This document shows positions 56,509 through 64,000 of a DNA stretch of 64,000 nucleotides, one piece after another; the stretch's first letter is position 1, and each line of letters begins with the position of its first letter. The translations under genes were made by a program, and so were the position numbers. A model generated the notes under the pieces. That model searched no databases, was not told the DNA's origin, and saw nothing but the letters and a program-made list of their open reading frames with translations. The stretch is from assembly GCA_003024785.1 (NCBI GenBank), contig PUQB01000732.1, positions 1-64,000 of the forward strand. The letters are read 5' to 3'. The DNA comes from Selaginella tamariscina. Lineage: Eukaryota; Streptophyta; Lycopodiopsida; Selaginellales; Selaginellaceae.

Positions 56509-57434
56509 ATGGAGAGCAAGGATTTTTATCAAGCGCACAAGGTAAGAGAAGGGTATGACAAAAATTTGTTGCACCATATGTCAAGATGACATAGTTCATG
56601 TAGAACTTTAATAGAAACACGAAGACATTATTTCAATGGAGATAACTATGGCATGTCTTGATGAGTGATTTGAGGTGTCTAGCAATCCACAAGATTTATC
56701 CCTTCCACAAGAAGATGCAACTTCTAAACCTCAATTTCCTAGTCTGACAGATAAAGCAAATGAGATGGAAATGCAAATTGTCATTTGCAGGATTTGTCTC
56801 CTAGTGGAAATACTAATTTCTTAAGATTTAGGAATTCCAAGAAGAAGAACAAGTTAGTAATGATTTTAAATGAGCCTCTCCAAATCAAACCTTTAGCAGC
56901 GAAAACAAATGATGGTTAGAATACAAGGAGCAGTAAATGCACTTGACTAGTGTCCCGCTACCTCAATTGTGCAAGAAGAAGAGGAGTTCAAGTTTGGGGT
57001 TCAACTAGAATGTAGATTGGCATTGAGGAGGTCATCTTAACAAATATGGAGACACTTAAGATATTGTTGAGAGTATGCAAGCTCAATGCTTGGCGATGGA
57101 AGTTGCAAAGACAGCCAATGACGAGATTATTGTTACCCAACCGATTAAAGTGCTATATTAGACAATAGACTATGGAGATGAACCGTTGTTTACATCTATT
57201 CCTAGCAATCTTCCTAGTGATCACCAGACTCACTAGAAACTTCCTCGTCACAAGTCTTTCTTGATATCAATGGCGTGCTTCTCCATCGACGCAAACGTGA
57301 AGAAAGACACAGAGAGATCAAACAAGGAATCATATTGCCTTGTGGTGACAACTTCCACAAAGATATTGTTTTGTGCCCTGGCTTGACAAAACTCTTTAAT
57401 AAGCTTAAAAAGATGAACGCGATTATGGGCATTT
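56509..57434 (+). pseudogene. FCP1/NIF-like phosphatase remnant, copy C
   Basis: ATG at 56509 (MESKDFYQAHKVREGYDKNL), homologous to copy B through 57434 without the solo LTR that interrupts copy B. The motif I relic FLDINGVLLHRRKRE is readable at about 57261-57300 with only D-I-N-G left. The copy is cut at 57434 by the LTR that begins at 57435, in the middle of the IMGI segment that precedes WSC in copies A and B. Confidence 0.6.
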
Positions 57435-57893
57435 TGTCATAGTTTTTACTATGACTCAACCCTTTACTTTGGACGTTGATTGTTGTTACCTATTGTATTA
57501 TGTTGACGGACCCTAGATGTAGTGAGAAACAACCCTACTTAGTGCACTTAGGTGTTTAAGGGTAGTCCGGCCGGTTATCTTTAAATGTCGCGAGAAACTC
57601 TAAGCGAAGGTAGCACTTACCTTCTAGAAAACCCACCCCCAATTTTGACGTCCTAGTTAATATGAGTTTTACATGTTAAATAGGGTTAGGAACACCCCTA
57701 AGGTTGACCTAACCCTAGGTTGCCCTAACCCACACCCTAAAACTCTAAGTCTTTTGCCTAATTGGGCCCCTAAGTTAAACTCTTAGGGTTATCTTAGAAG
57801 ACTTAACGTTGCTCACACAGGGTGATGACGCCGAATGGCCACTTGGCAGCCACGTGTTGCTACATGTTGGCCCTTTGGGTTAAAGCTTTGACA
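57435..57893 (+). repeat. LTR (459 bp) of the TGTCATAG family
   Basis: Starts TGTCATAGTTTTTACTATGAC within the copy C phosphatase pseudogene and ends GCTTTGACA. It is followed by a perfect initiator-Met PBS, TGGTATCAGAGCC (57896-57908). The body resembles shortened forms of the LTRs of G1 and of 28594-34192 (GTCCGGCCGGTT, CGAGAAACTCTAAGC-like blocks). No second LTR lies within the window. Confidence 0.75.
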
Positions 57894-60800
57894 ATTGGTA
57901 TCAGAGCCATTCTCTACGGTCAGTAGGACTGCCTAAAGTGTGGTGTGTTTTGGGTTTAGTTAGTTTAAATTCTTGAAGTACTCTATCACTTTGGCTAATG
58001 TCTGAATTCTGCATGGAGAGTTGGTCTTGAGATGTATAACTCTTCAGAGTACACCTACTTCATAAATGGGTGTGGGTTATGGACTCGAATGTCAAAGGTA
58101 ACACTTGGAAGTTAACTTCCAAGTTGTATGCCAAGTTATTTTACCTTGTGGTCGTCTAGGTTACTTTACCATATACTTTTACAAGACATGGCATGTTAGT
58201 TTGTTCTGGCTTACAAACTAAGTCTTGTGAGGTGGGTCTTGTGATATCCTAAGTCTACACATTATTGGAATTTTTTTTTTTTCTTTAAAGGTGTTTGAAT
58301 TTGGGATAACACATGATTTGGAAATAAACAGTGTCCATTGAGTTTTGGCTTAAGGCAAGATTCAATATTAGGTTCGGCAATAGTGTTCAAACGGGGAAAG
58401 GCTTATGTTAAATGTGCATCTTTGACTTTGGGAGAAGGGGCGTATTCAAACATAATAGGGAACACTACACTTGACATAAAGTGTAAAATAAGCTCTCATT
58501 ATAGTGCATGTTTCCGAGAGTGTAACTCCAGAAGTAGACTATGGTGTTGAACTTGTAATACAATGGAATGTCAGATATTAACATATGATGAATATGTTAA
58601 GTAGTTGGTTCGAAGATCCAATGTAATCAAAGTATTGTCCATATTTTGATGACACTAGTTACAAATAACATTAGGTGAAATAGTTTACTAAGTTCAAGTT
58701 ACTTAATTTAACAAAGTACAACTTAAAATCTTAGTTGGTTAAAAGTGTTTACTTTGTATTCAAGTTAGCTAGCCTAACTAACTTGATTATGAAGTTATCT
58801 TTGTGGAATCATAAAAATGAGATAGAATAATAGATTTTGTCAGTAGACGGATTTAATGTTGCATCCCTATCAATGCAGCTTTTGGGATAGATGGCATGAT
58901 CTATTATAAAAGTAATGTTGGAAACATACGTTTATAATTTCAGTTTACTGATAATGAAGAACTTGCATAGTGAAGGCGTTCGACGCACACTTGTGCATTT
59001 TCATTATTAACTCTTTAATCTTGGAATCTGTAACGTTGTTTGCAATGTGGGAATAAGGGTGATTCCTTGGTTAAGAAGAGCATGATTTGGGATTCTCCAC
59101 TTTGTTTATTGACTAAGTAAGGAAACTTGCTAAGTTTGATAACTTATGTTGAGAATTATTAATGAGCTAGTAACAATTGGATTTCCACTAAGCCAGTAAC
59201 AGTCAGATTTCCATTGGAGGTTTAAGTGCATGTACTTCCTTAGAGAGTTGGTATTTGATGAAAATCAAAAGTTGGTATTGTTTTCAATAACGATTTCATT
59301 TTAAAGTCGAATACAATTATTCAAAAGATGGTTTCTTGACTTTGCATCGTGGTCGCAAATGTGGGAACTCAAAGAACTTAGAAAATAGGTATCTTCAGTT
59401 ATTTGAAATATCGAAAAAAAGAACTATTCTTGACTCAAGGTTTAATTGTATTCCTTGGGTTAGTTATTAGTTCTATCTCAAGGTTTGATGATGTTTCTTG
59501 AGTTGGTTTAATATTCTTGTAAGTATGATATTGAGTAGCAGGATTAGCTCAAGAAGATGGTTTCCCTTCTTGATGATCGTGATACAATGTCCCTAACGTA
59601 TGGTCTAATGTCTAATACGAAAATATGGGGTTTCCTATCACCTCATTCATTGAGATATTCATATTTTAAACTTTGAAAGTATTTATGACAATCTTTTAAG
59701 ATTGATTATAAATTAACTTGTCAAAGTATAGTATGGTATCTCTTGAATATTGAGTTTGGAGCGCTCAATATTAAGACTTGGTTATGGTCACATCATAATC
59801 ATGAAATATAAAGACTCAAGCGGATTTGAGTTTGACACTTTGGTAAGGTAGTACTTTAGTGTAATAACTTGAAACATGTTTTCAAGTTAGTTAAGAAATG
59901 AGGAGTTTCTCAATACATTGCTTGAAGAGCAATGTGGTACGTTGATGATTGCTAGGTGTCTAGAGTGAATAATGTATCTTAATTTGATGTACTGAACTAG
60001 ATATTTTATTCATGTGTGGGAAGATCTATTGAATTATAAGGTATGACTGAAACATGAAGTTGATATAACACTTCAGTGTTATGATAATTTATGTGGAGAT
60101 TGATATCTTACTAAATCAGTTAGATGAACCAGACATTAGTTCATGATTCCTCTTAATCTCTAAACAAAGTTCCTCGGAATACTGTCATAAATTATGTTTC
60201 CATCTTAAAACTGAATTTTGGTTCATATAAACTAAGACCATGTCTATATTATAGTTGTAGCATTTTGATAAATTGATATGATTGTAAGTTTTTATCCGCT
60301 AGTATAACAACTAGTTAATAATCTTAGGATTTGAACGTTAAAACGATCATTATCCATTCGAGAGTATCAATATCAAAATTGTAACTATTTATAGAATAAG
60401 GATTAAGAGATGTTTATCAAAACACTAATTACTCCAATTAGTGAAAATGCTATACTTCAGTATAGTGTTGAGAAACATTTACATAATCAATTTGAGAGTT
60501 GGACATGAATATAATGTTACGAAGGCGTGCAATATTCTAAGTTCAAAGAGACTTTTATCGTGAAAACTAAGTTTTAAAATTTGGTATTTTTAAACATAGT
60601 GAGATGAGAGTTAAGAATTATGGAATGGCATCTAGTATGTTGTGCTCTTTGGAGAATGAGTACAATAAATGTGCTAATTAAGACACGTACTATACATAAT
60701 AATATATCAATTTATTTATTGTATTAGTGTATAATAATATATATAAATAAACTTAATAATATATACTTGAATATTAAGAATGTAGAATAATTACAAAAAT

Positions 60801-61200
60801 TTCAGAATATTAAACAGCTTGAATCACTTGAATGACATTAAATGCAATTTTAAAACAATCATTGGAATTGGAGAGTATATATGTCAGACTGTCGGTTATT
60901 TGTTTCAACTCATTTTAAATTTCTTTTTTGTTATTTTCAAAAATTTCGAATTTCTGACATAAGTATTATCGGTTTGACATGTAAATTTGAAAATGCATTT
61001 AATTTCCCACTCAAATTTAGATCTGGTTCTTTCTCCGGCAAAGGTTTCTTCATTTCTTTATTTTTCACTTTTCAGATTTTCTTTTTTCTTCTTAGTGATC
61101 AGCTCAGGAGCGACATTAAATTGGGTGTGCTATTATTTATAAGAAAGCATAGCGCTTTCAGTGCTGTTTACAAGTAAGTATTATAAACAAATTTAGATAT
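57894..61200 (+). mobile_element. Non-coding internal region after LTR and PBS (LARD-like candidate)
   Basis: After the PBS the first 130 bases resemble the G1 leader (CGGTCAGTAGGACTGCCT). The following 3 kb contain no gag or pol motifs and only short ORFs (58338-58550 and 60881-61177, neither recognised). Repeated short words such as AAGTTAACTTCCAAGTT suggest local duplications. The sequence is AT-rich after 60600. It could be a large non-coding retrotransposon derivative or a very old element. Its right end is undefined. Confidence 0.4.
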
Positions 61201-61339
61201 ATTTATAAAGATTCACTTTCATACATTCTCTCTTATATTTTAGAATTTAGGGGTTTAGGAATGCATTAGGATTACAATATATTCTGTTAGGGATTTATTC
61301 CGTTTAAATATACTTCTAACTTAATATTCTCGATTAGCC

Positions 61340-62070
61340 GGGGTGGCGGGATTAATTCGGCCATTTTTTTCACCTCTTCGAAGAGGTGGCGGGATTAATC
61401 TTGCCACCATATCTTTGATAGCTATGGCAGAATTAGTCCGGGCAATGCTTCTCCGGGCAATGCTTCTTCGCCTCTTTAAAAGAGCGACGAGATTAATCCC
61501 GCCGCTAACTCTTTTAACTGATAAAAAATTACTTGAATTTATTAGAAAGAGTTATCTACGGGATTAATCTCGCCAACCATTTTAAGAGGCAGAGAAGGGG
61601 TGGCGGGATTAATCTCGTCACCACTTCCCTATTTTAAATATTTGTGGTAGGATTCATCCCGAGATCTCTTTGAAATCATAACTTCGGAGAGAGTTGTGGA
61701 TGGGATTAATCCCGCCGCCTATTCCCCGTCGTCAGAGTTGTGGGCGGGATTAATCCTGCCCCTTTTCCTCGTCGGAGGGATTTGCGGCGGGATTAATCCC
61801 GCTGCCTCTCTTCGACGAGGAAGATCCGGCGGCGGGATTAATCCCATCGATTCTTCCTCGTGGGAGGGAATCGGTGGAGGGATTAATCCTGCCGAGTCTC
61901 TCTGATGGGGTAGAGTTGACGGCGAGATTAATCCCGTCGACTCTCTTATAAGGGGTAGCTTCGTCGGCGGATTAATCCCGCTGGCTCACTCCGAAGGGGT
62001 ACAGTCGGCAGCGGGATTAATCCCGCCCATCGTTCCTTGTCGGAGGGAGTCGTGGGTGGGATTAATCTCG
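61340..62070. repeat. Array of about 16 GGGATTAATCCC palindromes
   Basis: GGCGGGATTAATCCCGCC or a close variant recurs about every 40-50 bp, from 61347 to 62065. The intervening sequences are variable but often contain CCTCGTCGGAGGGA or TCTTCGACGAGG, themselves inverted. The palindromic core is far more conserved than the spacers. It lies about 130 bp upstream of the coding relic that starts near 62199. It looks like a set of binding sites at the end or promoter of a DNA transposon. Confidence 0.85.
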
Positions 62071-62198
62071 CCCATTAGTTGTATTAATAAAGCATGAGAT
62101 ATTATCTCTATACATAATTATGTATTATTGCACATGCATATTATTAAGCAATCGTAGTTCCGATTTCTTAGAAATATTGCATAATAAATGTCATAAAT

Positions 62199-64000
62199 AA
62201 TACAGTTTTTGTGCAAGACAATATATAGTACTGGAGATAAAGTATGTCTTCTTCGGAACAATGAGATAGTTGGCACTGGAACTATGGAAGTTCGAGATGA
62301 TAATGCATCATGTCACAATATTGCCCAAGGATCTTGTGTATACGTATGGGTGAACACCATTTTCAAGCATGTTGAGGTTCCGGGAATGGAATTTGAGGAG
62401 GTTCTCCTGTATTGTGGAATTTGGATGAAGTCGAGGCTGACACAGAATATACAGAGTCATAAACAAACAGTAGCACGAGTTTTCCAGATGATGGCTTGCC
62501 TGCTTTGATGAATGAGGTGATTCTCTTTCTTTCATGAGATTGAGGTTGGGAGAGGCATCATCATAATATAAATCCAATGGAAGCAGTGTCAGAAGAGAAA
62601 CTAGGGTCCGACTTCATGGGTGTAGTTGTGATAAAGGTTTCACCTAATGGCACATTGCATCCTGGATCCCTCGTGAGGTGGCGAACATCTGAATTAAGAC
62701 GGCAAGATGGTTCAACATATTCTGGGTTGGATTTCAATAATAACAACCCGGAAGAACAACTCATATTTGAAGAGGTTCCTTGCATTGGTCTTATTGAAAG
62801 AAAAAGGCGATTCATGGGTTGCAAATCTTCCCTTGCAAGTTTCAATAAGAGGGTGAAGATGGATCCTACATCTTCCGAAAGTGTTATAGCATTTCCACGA
62901 TTGATTGCTGCAAGAAGAAGTGTTGTCAGATGGCAGACCGGAATGAAATTACCCAATGTAGACATGTATTTCGTACGCTCACCCAAAAGCAAAGGCATGA
63001 GTTTGTATATGCTGCACTAACTAGGTGTATTGATGGAATGGCCTCAGACACAGGTTATTAGAGTACATCCATGGTATTTAATAAGGTGGCCATCTGCTTC
63101 AAAGCTTGGTACAGTATATACGGGATCCCAAAGACCACGTTCTACCGTCGAAGGGATGAGCCATAAAGATACTCAAGGCTTTTGTGGAAGCAAATGCAAA
63201 CAGGATGCCTCACAAATGCCGAACCACAAATGCAGGGGCAGGGAAAATCTCAAGGTTTTGCCTTCAATCTACACTCAATTGAAGCTATGTGAATATGTGA
63301 ACAAGTGCCTCAGCTTGATGGGGTTGCAAGCAAACTGCACTGGTACCTTCAACAACATATGGAATACTCATTTTAAGGATGTGGAGATTGCAAAACACTC
63401 TAGCTTTTCCAAGTGTGACACTTGTACATCATTGAAGGCTGCAGAGGCTTGTGCAAAAACCTTGGTGGAGATCACTGTCATTCAAAAGAAGATGGAGGCC
63501 CACATGATTGCACAACAAACTTGTCGGTCTCAGTACTATGCACACCGCATGCTTTCTGTGTCACGCCCATCAGAGTACTTGTGCTTGATCCATGACAAGA
63601 TGGATCATTCAAAGACCAACATTCCAAAGCTCGTTGCAATACCAAAGTGCCTTGGAAATGTCATGAAACTTTTGATTTCATTGACAGGTGTGTTAACACA
63701 TGGACACGGTTGTGAGTCATATGGACACTTTTCACTTCCACATTGGTCTAGCGACTCCAATTTCACTATTGGGTCATTGGCCATGTGTTTCAGAAACCTT
63801 GAAGCCCACTCACAGACACGTCCTATCAGTGATCTCAAAGTGAAGAAACAACCTTCAACCTTTACATAATGCTCTCATGAACACGTTTGCACTTGAGGCT
63901 ACTTGGGAATATGAGAGGCATTGTCAGCAGCCTGCACAAAAAACAAATGGCCTTGTTGAGAGTTCAGGTTCAGTGGAGGGATCTAGCTTAAATAGTGTAC
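62199..64000 (+). pseudogene. Transposon-type protein with DUF7869-like domain, frameshifted, running off the window
   Basis: Several plus-strand frames form one gene. The N-terminal part (62209-62420, KVCLLRNNEIVGTGTMEV, then VYVWVNTIFKHVEVPG) resembles small beta domains seen in plant transposon proteins. The middle part (62577-63020) is followed by a helix-turn-helix-like KAWYSIYGIPKTTFYRRRDE (about 63099-63160, in a different frame). The best conserved block (63290-63810) is FSKCDTCTSLKAAEACAKTL, YLCLIHDKMDHSKTNIPKL and VLTHGHGCESYGHFSLPHW followed by DSNFTIGSLAMCF. This pattern (zinc-type C-D-x-C, then D-x-M-D-x-S-K, then H-x-S-N) is that of the uncharacterised DUF7869-type proteins, as I remember it. 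At least three frame changes. The family name should be checked. Confidence 0.55.

Noticed and set aside
60881-61177. 98-codon Phe-rich open frame
   Set aside because: AT-rich context, no homologue recognised and no neighbours. Likely random.
61347-62065. GGATTA cores read as K50 homeodomain (Bicoid/OTX) sites
   Set aside because: That site type belongs to animal developmental enhancers. The surrounding sequence is plant mobile DNA, so the resemblance is taken as coincidence.
61340-62070. Palindrome array considered as a CRISPR array
   Set aside because: The repeat is a perfect palindrome of under 20 bp with variable gaps of 20-30 bp that resemble each other. There are no cas genes and the context is a plant genome.

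Overview
The window looks like nuclear DNA of a land plant. A lycophyte such as Selaginella is my best guess, by inference only. It has spliced genes with canonical GT..AG introns, many of them only about 45-60 nt long, which is typical of Selaginella. It also has a CYP71-clan cytochrome P450, a plant-type tRNA nucleotidyltransferase, PPR and F-box remnants, and chromovirus (Ty3) retrotransposons. No rRNA, tRNA, CRISPR array or bacterial-type operon was seen. Single-base frameshifts occur in almost every coding region, so some breaks may be sequence errors rather than decay.

Layout. 1-3150: end of a transposon-type gene for a beta-class DNA methyltransferase, followed by a gene resembling an FCP1/NIF-type (CTD) phosphatase. 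The same pair recurs, more decayed, at 5880-8480 and 56089-57434. 3490-5850: truncated Ty3-like element with one LTR. 8620-22076: minus-strand chromovirus G2 (TSD ATTGC), split by a complete plus-strand chromovirus G1 at 13640-20925 (TSD GTGCA). 23146-25405: P450 gene with several frameshifts. 25406-28593: AT-rich and gene-poor. 28594-34192: a solo LTR on the minus strand, split by chromovirus derivative G3 (30160-34094) that has lost RT, RNase H and the integrase core. 35529-43837: a complete 8.3-kb Mutator-like DNA transposon. 44546-50139: a small Cys-rich secreted ORF, a PPR pseudogene and an apparently functional CCA-adding enzyme gene. 50145-54620: Ty3 element G4, whose gag is duplicated as a large inverted repeat. 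54664-55639: F-box pseudogene. 57435-61200: LTR plus primer-binding site followed by non-coding sequence. 61340-62070: about 16 copies of a GGGATTAATCCC palindrome. 62199-64000: a broken transposon-type gene with a DUF7869-like domain.

The most unusual object is the 35.5-43.8 kb transposon. It has imperfect TIRs, a 9-bp target-site duplication (CTCCACAAT) and two divergent multi-exon genes. One encodes a MULE-like DDE transposase with a SWIM zinc finger. The other encodes a fusion of a ParB-like domain and a beta-class DNA methyltransferase, an architecture familiar from phages and bacteria. Between the two lies a tandem array of about seven exon-like units of roughly 130 bp, each carrying a TGCCGACTG/CAGTCGGCA inverted pair. 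The same CAGTCGGCA word recurs next to both transposon ends. This suggests, but does not prove, a self-encoded DNA-binding and DNA-methylating module that marks, protects or regulates the element. The methyltransferase-phosphatase pair found in three copies elsewhere appears to be a second, related family of methyltransferase-carrying mobile DNA.
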